6,871 nt of DNA from Helicobacteraceae bacterium (GTDB lineage Bacteria; Campylobacterota; Campylobacteria; Campylobacterales; Sulfurimonadaceae). Positions 1 through 6,842 of the stretch are shown here, in pieces. The translations under genes were made by a program, and so were the position numbers. Under the pieces are notes generated by a model that saw nothing but the letters and a program-made list of their open reading frames with translations, was not told where the DNA came from and did not search any database. Location: the NCBI GenBank assembly GCA_027068615.1, contig JAMOQV010000118.1, positions 1 to 6,871 on the forward strand, in the 5' to 3' direction. How positions within the stretch are numbered: position 1 is the first letter of the stretch; every line of letters begins with the position of its first letter.

Positions 1-479
1 TGGTCTAGGTTATCTAGTATAGCTTTATCGTACTCATCTATAAGGACTACTACTTGTTGGTTGTATTTTTTAAAAGTTAGTTTTATAAGTTCTTCCATAC
101 AACTTGTAAATTTATTTGTATCTCTACACTCTACATTCAAATTTTCTTGATTCTCTCTTAGTACATCAAAAATTCTATTTTTCAATCCCTCAGCACTTCT
201 TAAATCTCCAAAAAAGTCTATCTTAATAACTGGATATTTAATGTCCCAATCCCATTTATCATAGATATATAAATCTTCAAAAAAATCTTTCTTGCCCTCA
301 AAGATACTTTTTAAGGTTGTTAAAAACAAGCTTTTACCAAATCTTCTAGGACGGCTTAAAAAGTAAAACTTTGTACCACTTTCTATAAGATTATAAGCCT
401 CTTTAGTTTTATCTATATATAGATAGTCTTTTGTGATTATTTCACTAAATGTTTGGATGCCTATGGGTAGCTTTTTCAT
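1..479 (-). CDS. AAA-ATPase-like domain protein, N-terminal part (3' end beyond window)
   Basis: This open frame starts at an ATG at 479 and stays open to the window edge, giving 159 codons of an unfinished protein. It begins MKKLPIGIQTFSEI and has a YLYIDKT stretch near residues 19-25. A Walker A-like motif SRPRRFGKSL lies at 42-51 (K49), and a Walker B-like strand VVVLIDEYDK at 143-152 (D148, E149). These are hallmarks of the family known as AAA-ATPase-like (PF09820), whose members usually run past 500 residues and end in a PD-(D/E)XK nuclease-like domain; that part would lie outside this window. The cellular role of the family is poorly known, and many genomes carry several copies. An AAAGG ribosome-binding site at 488-492 sits 8 nt before the ATG, which supports this start. 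The gene follows modC by 37 bp and probably has its own promoter. Its product has no evident link to metal uptake. The family call is from motif recall. Confidence 0.85.
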   Translation of the reverse strand, partial: MKKLPIGIQTFSEIITKDYLYIDKTKEAYNLIESGTKFYFLSRPRRFGKSLFLTTLKSIFEGKKDFFEDLYIYDKWDWDIKYPVIKIDFFGDLRSAEGLKNRIFDVLRENQENLNVECRDTNKFTSCMEELIKLTFKKYNQQVVVLIDEYDKAILDNLD

Positions 480-507
480 ACTATAAACCTTTATGAAAAT
501 ATATACA

Positions 508-516
508 ATTATAACA
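508..516 (-). promoter_or_regulatory. Extended -10 promoter for the AAA-ATPase-like gene
   Basis: Read on the minus strand, the bases are TGTTATAAT, a perfect extended -10 element (TGn plus TATAAT). It begins directly after the modC stop codon and ends 28 nt before the ATG at 479. Initiation about 7 nt downstream would give a leader of roughly 20 nt that holds the AAAGG ribosome-binding site. Campylobacterota vegetative promoters are known to rely on an extended -10 and AT-rich upstream DNA instead of a -35 box, which fits. In AT-rich DNA such matches also arise by chance, but the position is right. Confidence 0.55.
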
Positions 517-1383
517 TTAAAATTTATGTTTTATTGCGTTTATGATGGGATTAAAAGCTTTTGTACTAACATCAACTTTTTGCCCTATTTTTAGATTTTT
601 TATCTCATTTTCACTTACAACTATTTCAACTAATTGTTGCCCTATAGAGATGATAGCTACATTTATAACATCAACTTTTAAGATATCTAAAAGTTCACCT
701 TCAAATGAAAACTTAGCACTTCCACTTGTCTTTAATAATATATCTTTAGGTAATCCATCATCAACTATAAGACCATTTTTTAAAACAACAACCCTTTGTG
801 CCAATCTATATATCTCACTAGGGTCATGACTAACCATAATAGTTGTCAAACCAAACTCATTATGAAGTGATAATATCTCATTTTGTAACTTTAATCTCAT
901 ACTAGGGTCTAATGCTGATAATGGTTCATCCATCAAAAGTAATTTTGGTTTATGCATCATAGCACGACATAAGCTCACCCTTTGTCTTTGTCCACCACTT
1001 AAAGTAGCTGGTAATCTATCTTTTAACTCTGTTAATTTTGTAACTTCTAAAAGATGAGATGCTAACTTTTTATCTTTTTTTACATATAAAAGATTGTTTT
1101 CTATACTCATATTTTCAAAAAGAGCATAGTTTTGAAAAACAAAACCAATACCCCTTTTTTGAGGTTGTAAAAAAGTTCTTTCATCTTGAAAAATACTATC
1201 TGAAACACTTATACAACCATCAGCATTTTCTAATCCTGCCAAGATGCGAAGAAATGTAGTTTTACCACTACCACTATCTCCTGCTATTGCTACAAATGAA
1301 CCCTCTTGTATCTCAAGATTTATATCTAGTTGCATCTCTCCATCTGAGCCATAAAGTTTTTTTGTTATATCTATTTTTATCAT
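517..1383 (-). CDS. modC: Molybdate ABC transporter, ATP-binding protein
   Basis: This is the cytoplasmic ATPase that powers molybdate (possibly tungstate) import through ModB. All ABC motifs are present: Walker A GDSGSGKTT at residues 35-43, Q-loop Q84, signature LSGGQ at 128-132, Walker B LLLMDEP at 148-154, D-loop SALD at 156-159 and the switch histidine H186. Residues about 224-285 form a single C-terminal TOBE-like domain. At 288 residues it is shorter than the roughly 350-residue E. coli ModC, which carries a pair of TOBE units; here the separate two-TOBE protein upstream may make up for that. The ATG overlaps the modB stop codon in an ATGA, which indicates translational coupling, and the preceding Shine-Dalgarno sequence is weak. 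The assignment as ModC and not another anion ABC ATPase rests on the TOBE tail and on the adjacent Mop protein and ModB. Confidence 0.92.
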   Translation of the reverse strand: MIKIDITKKLYGSDGEMQLDINLEIQEGSFVAIAGDSGSGKTTFLRILAGLENADGCISVSDSIFQDERTFLQPQKRGIGFVFQNYALFENMSIENNLLYVKKDKKLASHLLEVTKLTELKDRLPATLSGGQRQRVSLCRAMMHKPKLLLMDEPLSALDPSMRLKLQNEILSLHNEFGLTTIMVSHDPSEIYRLAQRVVVLKNGLIVDDGLPKDILLKTSGSAKFSFEGELLDILKVDVINVAIISIGQQLVEIVVSENEIKNLKIGQKVDVSTKAFNPIINAIKHKF

Positions 1384-2072
1384 CTGTTTACCATCTTATT
1401 ACTGTTTGCATTAAAAGTATATACACCTAAAAGAACTACAAAACTTATACAAACCATTATAGCACTATATATATGAGCAGTTGAATAATCCATAATCTCA
1501 ACCATCTCATATATAGCAACAGATGCAACCTTTGTTTCATCTGGGATATTTCCACCTACCATAAGAACCACACCAAACTCCCCTATAGTATGAGCGAAAG
1601 TTATTATAGTGGCTGTTAAAAGTGCTGGTTTTATATTTGGCAGAGCTACTTTTAAAAGTGTTTCAAATCTACTTTTACCACTTATATAACTAGCTTCAAG
1701 CATATTTTTATTTAATGATTCAAAACCATTTTGCAGTGGTTGAACCATAAATGGCAGTGAGTAAAAACAACTAGCTACAACAATACCAAAGAAACTAAAA
1801 ACAAGTTCTATATCAAAATTTTCTTTAAAAAAATTACCTATAGGGGAATTTTGAGAAAGAGCAACAAGTAGATAAAATCCTAAAACTGATGGTGGAAGAA
1901 CAATAGGTAGTGCTGTTAATGCTTCTAAAAATGGTTTTATTTTTGAGTTAGTTTGAGACAAAAACCAAGCAAGTGGAACACTAAGCATAAAGAGTATAAA
2001 AGTGGTTACAGTTGCTAACTTAAAAGATAATAAAAAAGGTGTAAAATCTAAGTTAGAAACTATATCAATCAT
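1380..2072 (-). CDS. modB: Molybdate ABC transporter, membrane permease
   Basis: This is the inner-membrane channel subunit of the molybdate importer, expected to work as a dimer with two ModC subunits. At 230 residues it has the usual ModB length. Hydrophobic spans lie near residues 15-38, 53-73, 93-113, 150-172 and 201-222, about five in all. The cytoplasmic EAA loop that docks onto the ATPase is clear at 126-145, beginning EASYISGKSRF with the conserved glycine G132 and ending in LP. An ALPIVLPPSVLGFYLL stretch at 54-69 is typical of ModB/CysT-type permeases. The start codon is preceded 6 nt upstream by GAGG at 2079-2082, a good ribosome-binding site lying inside the Mop gene, whose end it overlaps by 8 bp. 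It overlaps modC by 4 bp. Tungstate or sulfate permeases are the alternatives; the neighbours favour molybdate. Confidence 0.92.
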   Translation of the reverse strand: MIDIVSNLDFTPFLLSFKLATVTTFILFMLSVPLAWFLSQTNSKIKPFLEALTALPIVLPPSVLGFYLLVALSQNSPIGNFFKENFDIELVFSFFGIVVASCFYSLPFMVQPLQNGFESLNKNMLEASYISGKSRFETLLKVALPNIKPALLTATIITFAHTIGEFGVVLMVGGNIPDETKVASVAIYEMVEIMDYSTAHIYSAIMVCISFVVLLGVYTFNANSNKMVNR

Positions 2073-2463
2073 CTAAAACCTCAGCTATAGATATATCACT
2101 AGCTTTTATAACGGCTACAACATCATCACCAACTTTTAGTGCAAGATTATTTGCTAACTCTTTTGTTATGATAGCTTCAAAAACTATACCATCTAAAGAG
2201 CTTAGCATCATAGTTGTTAAAAGCTTACCATCTGTTATAGATTTTATTGATGTTTTTAGTTGATTTTCAAAACTTGTTTCACTTATAAAATTTTTTGCTA
2301 TAGATATTGCTGTTGGTTTTATAGATAAATTTACATTTTTTTTAAGTTGTATATCTTTGGGTAATTCTAAACTAAGCATACTTAAAGTTTGACCATCAAA
2401 ATCAAACTTTACTATATGTAAGTTATCACAACTTTGTATCTCTATTATAGATGCTACTAACAT
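2065..2463 (-). CDS. Two-TOBE (Mop-like) molybdate-binding protein
   Basis: This is a 132-residue cytoplasmic protein made of two TOBE/Mop units with nothing else attached. The second unit, about residues 64-127, is close to the classic molbindin pattern: SxxNQLK at 64-70, a glycine turn at G79, GD at 112-113 and the AVIKASDISIA end at 117-127. The first unit, residues 1-57, is more diverged but ends in the recognisable LSIKPTAISIA at 46-56. Molbindins of this kind bind molybdate or tungstate and are thought to store or buffer it. There is no helix-turn-helix, so this is not ModE. A comparable gene sits just before modB in the C. jejuni mod operon. The ATG overlaps the end of the histidine kinase by 7 bp, and only a poor GAAAAA precedes it, so translation probably depends on ribosomes finishing the kinase. 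A role as a ligand-sensing partner of the ModC ATPase is possible but is inference. Confidence 0.85.
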   Translation of the reverse strand: MLVASIIEIQSCDNLHIVKFDFDGQTLSMLSLELPKDIQLKKNVNLSIKPTAISIAKNFISETSFENQLKTSIKSITDGKLLTTMMLSSLDGIVFEAIITKELANNLALKVGDDVVAVIKASDISIAEVLDD

Positions 2464-3767
2464 TTTTTCAACGCTTTTTCATGAGCAAATATAAAACAGT
2501 TTTCACCATTTATATACTGATGTGCTAAAACCTGTTCATGTGCTTTTAATATAGAATCAACAAGATATAAACCTAAACCAAAACTATTTTTTGATGGATT
2601 TGCTGTTGTAAATGGTTCTATATAGTAACGAAGTGGATGAGCTATACACTCCCCTTTGCTTTCAAAGATTAATTCAGCATTTCTCATAACTATCTTTACC
2701 TTATGGTCTGTTGAGTATTTTATACCGTTATCTATCATATTTTTTATAGCTGTTACATATAGTTGATAATTTACCTTTATCATCATACCCTCTGGTATAT
2801 CTATAGCTACATCATCTCTATCAACCATAGCCATATCTATAGCACCATCTATAACATCTATAAGTCTATACTCTTTAAAATCTTTTTTATCCCCTAAACT
2901 TGTAACTTCTTCTATCAAAGCAAACTCAGTTACAAGTGTTTCAAGTCTTGAAAATATAGAGGTAAATCTTTTTTTCTGCTTTTCAGATGATAGCATCTGT
3001 GTAGCAATAGTACCTTTTGCAATAGGTGTTTTTAACTCATGCATTAAGTTTCTTAAAAAAAGTGTACGAGATTCTAGTATGATATTTATCTTCTCTTTTG
3101 TGGCTTCTAATTCATTTGCGACAAGGGCTATCTCATCTGAACCTTTTAACTTAAAAGATATACTCATATCTCCATCACCAAATTCAGCTATCTTTCTTCT
3201 TAAAAGTATAAGTGGTCTAAGTTTTTGAAGTATCAAGAAAAACGATAAAAATATAACAAAAATTATAATCGCATAAGAATAAAGTAGATTCCAAGGTCTA
3301 TAAGATTTTAACTCTTCATCTTTTATAAGTACAGAAGACTCTGGTGTTTGTATATAAAAGTATATATTTCCATGTAACTCTATCATACTAGCTTTTAAGT
3401 CAGATACAATAACGGATGTAAATAAACCTTTGTTGTTAAAAGACATAGTCTTGTCTATATTTTTAAAACCATCACTTTTTAACAACTCCCCATGGTGTAA
3501 AACAGCATCTTTCATATACTTGTCTTTTTCTATAAGAAGCTTATAAACAGCAAGATTTGCTTCAAGCATAACTTCTGAGTTATGCTTTTGCTTGTGGTCT
3601 TGATAAATTTGAGTTATAACTGAATGTTTAGCAAATATATTGTCAACATATTGGGTTTTATTTAGTTTATAAAACTCTATAAATACATAAGTAACACTTA
3701 AAACTGTTACACTAAGTGCAAAGAGAACAGTAAGTAAAACTAAGTGTTGCTTTATAAACTTTATCAT
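2457..3767 (-). CDS. ArsS-like sensor histidine kinase
   Basis: This is an inner-membrane sensor kinase of 436 residues, the expected partner of the response regulator just upstream. The first membrane span is about residues 9-30 and the second about 163-183. Between them lies a periplasmic sensor region of about 130 residues with six histidines (H48, H58, H62, H91, H92, H132). A HAMP linker follows from about 184 to 236 (P185, then D211-E212-I213). The phosphoacceptor motif is LMHELKTP at 241-248 with H243. The ATPase domain has N-box N343 and N347, F-box EPF at 384-386 and G2-box GLGLYLV at 397-403. The usual DxGxG G1 box is not intact (ESKGE at 369-373). The RNLMHELKTPIAKG region and overall layout recall Helicobacter pylori ArsS, an acid-responsive kinase; what this one senses is unknown. 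It overlaps the regulator by 4 bp (ATGA) and the Mop gene by 7 bp, which ties the two-component system to the mod genes. Confidence 0.88.
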   Translation of the reverse strand: MIKFIKQHLVLLTVLFALSVTVLSVTYVFIEFYKLNKTQYVDNIFAKHSVITQIYQDHKQKHNSEVMLEANLAVYKLLIEKDKYMKDAVLHHGELLKSDGFKNIDKTMSFNNKGLFTSVIVSDLKASMIELHGNIYFYIQTPESSVLIKDEELKSYRPWNLLYSYAIIIFVIFLSFFLILQKLRPLILLRRKIAEFGDGDMSISFKLKGSDEIALVANELEATKEKINIILESRTLFLRNLMHELKTPIAKGTIATQMLSSEKQKKRFTSIFSRLETLVTEFALIEEVTSLGDKKDFKEYRLIDVIDGAIDMAMVDRDDVAIDIPEGMMIKVNYQLYVTAIKNMIDNGIKYSTDHKVKIVMRNAELIFESKGECIAHPLRYYIEPFTTANPSKNSFGLGLYLVDSILKAHEQVLAHQYINGENCFIFAHEKALKKC

Positions 3768-4426
3768 TTAAGTAGCTTATACCCTACTCCACGAACAGAC
3801 TCTATAAGAGACTTATCGCCTAACTTACTTCTAATCCTACCAACCATAACATCTATACTTTTATTTGAAGAGTCTTCATTTATAGCATTTACATTGTGGA
3901 TAAGATCTTCACGAGATACTACTAAACCTTGCTTTGCTATCATATATGAAAGGATGCCAAACTCTGCATTTGTTAAATCTATGTTGCGACCTTTATATGT
4001 GATGCTCATAGTTGATTTATCACATTTAAAATCACTCTTAGACTCTTGTTTGGCCTCTGTTTTTGCTTCATATCTTCTAAGAACAGAGTGGATTCTAGCC
4101 TCTAACTCACGAGGGTCATAAGGTTTTGGCATATAATCATCAGCTCCAAGTTCAAGTGCTTTTATCTTATCTGTTACATCACTCCTTGCACTTGAGATTA
4201 TGATAGGGATATCTTGTCTCTCTCTAATAGCTTCACAAACTTCTAAACCATCCATCCCAGGTAGTGTTAAATCCAATATAACAAGGTCAAATGGTTCTAA
4301 CTTCAATATACTTACGGCCTTAAAAGGGTCATCTTCAGTGATAACCTCAAACTCAAACTGCTCAAGATACTCTGTAAGTATCTCAGCTAGTTCTAAGTCA
4401 TCTTCAATCATTAATATTTTTTTCAT
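3764..4426 (-). CDS. OmpR-family response regulator (ArsR-like)
   Basis: This is a 220-residue DNA-binding response regulator. The receiver domain, about residues 1-118, has the acidic pocket D9-D10, phosphoacceptor D52 in LVILDLTLPGMDG, switch residues S79 and Y98, and K101 followed by P102. A polar linker rich in Lys and Glu (about 120-131) leads to a winged-helix DNA-binding domain at about 132-220. Its recognition helix region is SNKSIDVMVGRIRSKLG at 187-203, and its wing is ESVRGVGYKL at 209-218. The SNKSIDV...GR.RSK pattern matches my recollection of H. pylori ArsR (HP0166). No other start is possible nearby, since an in-frame stop lies four codons upstream. No Shine-Dalgarno sequence precedes the ATG, which is odd. 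The stop overlaps the kinase start in an ATGA. Likely targets are its own operon and perhaps the mod genes, but this is inference. Confidence 0.92.
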   Translation of the reverse strand: MKKILMIEDDLELAEILTEYLEQFEFEVITEDDPFKAVSILKLEPFDLVILDLTLPGMDGLEVCEAIRERQDIPIIISSARSDVTDKIKALELGADDYMPKPYDPRELEARIHSVLRRYEAKTEAKQESKSDFKCDKSTMSITYKGRNIDLTNAEFGILSYMIAKQGLVVSREDLIHNVNAINEDSSNKSIDVMVGRIRSKLGDKSLIESVRGVGYKLLK

Positions 4427-4432
4427 AAGATG

Positions 4433-4438
4433 ATTTTA
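4433..4438 (-). promoter_or_regulatory. Possible -10 element for the response regulator gene, leaderless start
   Basis: The 32-bp gap between feoB and the regulator reads, just before the ATG, GATAAAATCATCTT on the minus strand. The TAAAAT hexamer ends 6 nt from the ATG, so initiation at the usual distance would fall on or next to the A of the start codon and give a leaderless mRNA. That would agree with the lack of any Shine-Dalgarno sequence. No TGn extension or -35 is evident, and AT-rich DNA yields such hexamers by chance, so this is a weak call. Translation by ribosomes finishing feoB is the alternative. Confidence 0.3.
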
Positions 4439-4458
4439 TCTAACTTAGACTAATAGTT

Positions 4459-6594
4459 TTATAACACCAAAGCTATACGATAAGCAATAAATGCTAAAAC
4501 ATAAGCTACAACGGATGTAAAAGCTAAAAGATAAAAAAAGTATTTTATCCCACCAGCTTCACGAGTAAAAACTACAGATGCAGCTAAACATGGCAAGTAA
4601 ATCATAATCACAACTATAAATGAAACAGCAGAAGCAAATGGTATGTTTTTACTTATAGCATCTATTAGTGAGTTATTTCCTTCATCTACATCTGCACCTA
4701 CTGAATATAGCACTCCTAAAGTAGATACAACAACCTCTTTTGCAGCTAAACCTGCTTGAAGTGCTACACTCATCTTCCAATCAAATCCTAATGGTTCAAA
4801 TAAAGGTTCAGAAAATTTACCAATAGAACCCAAATAACTTTGCTCTAGTTGCTCTTCTACAAGTTTATTTGCTAGAGTATCTTTAACCTCTTGAGTTGAT
4901 GCTTGTTCTATCTTTGTGTTATATTCTTGCTCTAACACAATATTTTTAGGATAATTACTTAAAAACCAAATAAGCATAGATGCAGCTGCTATAAAAGTAC
5001 CAGCTTTTTTAAGATACATCATAGTTTTTGTTAAAACAGTGTGCCAAATAAGTTTAGCTGATGGAAGTCTATACTTTGGCATCTCCATAACAAATGGCTC
5101 TTCTACACCTTTAAATGCAGTAAGTTTTAAAACTTTTGCAGCGATAAGACCTAACATTGCACCACTTATATAGATGCCAAAAAGAACATTTCCTGCCATC
5201 TCTGGACTAAAAAATGCACCAGAGAAAAGTACATAAACGGGTAGTCTTGCACCACAACTCATAAAACCTATGATAAAGAGTGTAAGAAGTCTATCTCTGT
5301 CATTTTTCAAAATTCTTGCACTCATATAAGCAGGGATTGAACACCCAAAACCAGTTACAAGAGGTATAAAACTCTGTCCGTGAAGTCCAAACTTATGGAA
5401 AAATCCATCAAGTAAAAATGCAACTCTACTCATATAACCAGTACTCTCAAGAAGTGCAATACCGATAAAAAGTATAATGATATTTGGTACAAAAAGCACA
5501 ACTGCACCAACACCAGCGATAATCCCATCAACTATAAGTGAACGGATATCATCATTTGCTATAGTAGCTCCAACTGTATCGCCAAGCCAACCAAAAAATG
5601 CATCTATGTAGTCCATAGGTATAGCACCTAATTCAAATGTAAGTTGAAATAATCCCCACATAAAAAACAAAAATATAGGAAGTCCAAACATAGGATGAAT
5701 TAAAACAGAATCAATCTTCTCAGTTAGTGTTCTTGTTTGTTCTTGTTTTTTTTGCTTTACAACCTCAGCAACTATACCACGATTAAAAGATGCATACTCT
5801 TCGGCAAAAGCCTCTTTTATATCTTCACAATCATGATGAAGTTCTATATGTCTTCTAGCCTCAACTAAGATGGGTTGCAACTCTGTCCATATAGGATTAT
5901 CGTGAATCTTTTGATAAGTTTTTTTATTGTTTTTAAGAAGATTTATAGCCACATTTCTATATGAATTTTTAGCACAATATTTATGCTTATCAAGATACCA
6001 AACTATCCTTGCTATCTCCTCCTCAACTGCTTCACTAAAAACAAGTTTAGTAGGTTTAGTTTCCTCTTCACGAACAGATACAACAGCATCAAGAAGCTCT
6101 TTTATACCTGTTTTTGTAGCAGCTGAAACCTTTACACAAGGGATGCCAAGAAGTTCAGACATATATTTTTCATCTATCTCTATCCCCTCTTTTTGAGCTT
6201 CATCACTCATATTTAATGCTACTACAACATTTTTATTCATACTCATAAGTTCTGCTGTTAGTTGAAGATTTTTTTCTAAATTTGTAGAATCTACTACATT
6301 TATGATTAAATCGTATTTATGCCCACAAAGGTACTCATGTGTTACCCTCTCTTCTATGGTATAATCATTAAAAGCATAAGTTCCAGGTAAATCTATAACA
6401 GTAAAATGGTAATCTTTATAATCAAAAAGCACTTCAGTTTTCTCAACCGTTACACCTGAGAAGTTACCAACATGAAGATGTGCATTTGAGATAGAGTTGA
6501 TAAGCATACTTTTACCAACATTTGGCTGACCAACAAGTGCTATTTTTAGATGGTTAGCTGTAACTGGGCATGATTTTTTATCTACATTACTCAT
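4459..6594 (-). CDS. feoB: Ferrous iron transporter FeoB
   Basis: This is the inner-membrane Fe(II) importer with a cytoplasmic G-protein domain; 711 residues is a normal length. The GTPase shows G1 GQPNVGKS at 22-29, G2 T49 in GNFSGVTVEK, G3 DLPG at 68-71, G4 NMSD at 128-131 and G5 SAA at 157-159. A helical GDI-like segment spans about 180-280. The membrane part begins after the EKIDSVLIHPMFGLPIF stretch at 292-308. Both gate motifs are intact: GFGCSIPAYMSARI with C418, and SCGARLP with C447. The conserved GLAAKE motif is at 615-620. A 16-residue N-terminal extension with C9 precedes the first strand; I see no internal Met to replace the start. The start is supported by GAGG at 6605-6608, 10 nt upstream and inside feoA, and by the 4-bp ATGA overlap with it. 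No FeoC gene follows, which is usual outside the Gammaproteobacteria. Expression is presumably Fur-controlled from the site before feoA. Confidence 0.97.
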   Translation of the reverse strand: MSNVDKKSCPVTANHLKIALVGQPNVGKSMLINSISNAHLHVGNFSGVTVEKTEVLFDYKDYHFTVIDLPGTYAFNDYTIEERVTHEYLCGHKYDLIINVVDSTNLEKNLQLTAELMSMNKNVVVALNMSDEAQKEGIEIDEKYMSELLGIPCVKVSAATKTGIKELLDAVVSVREEETKPTKLVFSEAVEEEIARIVWYLDKHKYCAKNSYRNVAINLLKNNKKTYQKIHDNPIWTELQPILVEARRHIELHHDCEDIKEAFAEEYASFNRGIVAEVVKQKKQEQTRTLTEKIDSVLIHPMFGLPIFLFFMWGLFQLTFELGAIPMDYIDAFFGWLGDTVGATIANDDIRSLIVDGIIAGVGAVVLFVPNIIILFIGIALLESTGYMSRVAFLLDGFFHKFGLHGQSFIPLVTGFGCSIPAYMSARILKNDRDRLLTLFIIGFMSCGARLPVYVLFSGAFFSPEMAGNVLFGIYISGAMLGLIAAKVLKLTAFKGVEEPFVMEMPKYRLPSAKLIWHTVLTKTMMYLKKAGTFIAAASMLIWFLSNYPKNIVLEQEYNTKIEQASTQEVKDTLANKLVEEQLEQSYLGSIGKFSEPLFEPLGFDWKMSVALQAGLAAKEVVVSTLGVLYSVGADVDEGNNSLIDAISKNIPFASAVSFIVVIMIYLPCLAASVVFTREAGGIKYFFYLLAFTSVVAYVLAFIAYRIALVL

Positions 6595-6818
6595 ACTTTT
6601 TTTACCTCTATCTTATCTGCTTCACTTGCTCTTAGTGCGATTGTCATTTTTGCAACTTTTATCTCTATAGTGCTTTTGTTTGCTGAATATCCAAGCACTT
6701 CAACACTAGCACCTTTTATAATCCCAAACGATATAAGTCTCTGTCTTAAATCACCTGTTGTATGTAACTTCACAATTTGTAACTTATCACCCTTTTGTGA
6801 TGTCAATATTGTATCCAT
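6591..6818 (-). CDS. feoA: Ferrous iron transport accessory protein FeoA
   Basis: This is a 75-residue cytoplasmic protein with an SH3-like fold, which in the family acts with FeoB and is needed for full Fe(II) uptake. The family pattern is clear: an N-terminal strand region with GDKLQIVKL at 10-18, then the helix GDLRQRLISFGIIKGASVEV at 22-41 (the L.R.RL..FG...G..V signature) and closing strands ending IEVKKV. The length is typical of stand-alone FeoA. The ATG at 6818 has an AAGAG ribosome-binding site at 6824-6828, 5 nt upstream. It is the first gene of the chain, directly downstream of a Fur-box-like sequence, and its stop overlaps the feoB start by 4 bp. Confidence 0.95.
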   Translation of the reverse strand: MDTILTSQKGDKLQIVKLHTTGDLRQRLISFGIIKGASVEVLGYSANKSTIEIKVAKMTIALRASEADKIEVKKV

Positions 6819-6842
6819 AATTTCTCTTTTAATAGTTAATTT

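Noticed and set aside
480..516. Intrinsic terminator after modC
   Set aside because: The gap is AT-rich but has no GC-containing stem followed by a T run on the minus strand.
542..829. Plus-strand open frame of 95 codons, and others at 1059-1259, 3744-4121, 4200-4433 and 5927-6196
   Set aside because: Each lies antisense inside or almost entirely over a well-recognised minus-strand gene, shows no family resemblance or convincing ribosome-binding site, and has the residue make-up expected of a shadow frame.
2065..2463. Mop-like protein as the molybdate-responsive repressor ModE
   Set aside because: It has only TOBE units; the N-terminal helix-turn-helix that defines ModE is absent.
2457..3767. 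Sensor kinase as a broken gene because of its divergent G1 box
   Set aside because: The frame is intact from the membrane spans to the G2 box, the phosphoacceptor H243 is present and both gene overlaps are maintained, which indicates a functional gene.
4427..4458. Terminator between feoB and the response regulator
   Set aside because: The only inverted repeat, TCTAA-G-TTAGA on the minus strand, has a 1-nt loop and an AT-only core with no T tract, so it cannot form a stable terminator.
4459..6594. FeoB as a truncated or altered-specificity paralogue because of its GNFSG and NMSD variants
   Set aside because: All five G motifs, both gate cysteines and the full membrane domain are present; these variants lie within the normal range of the family.
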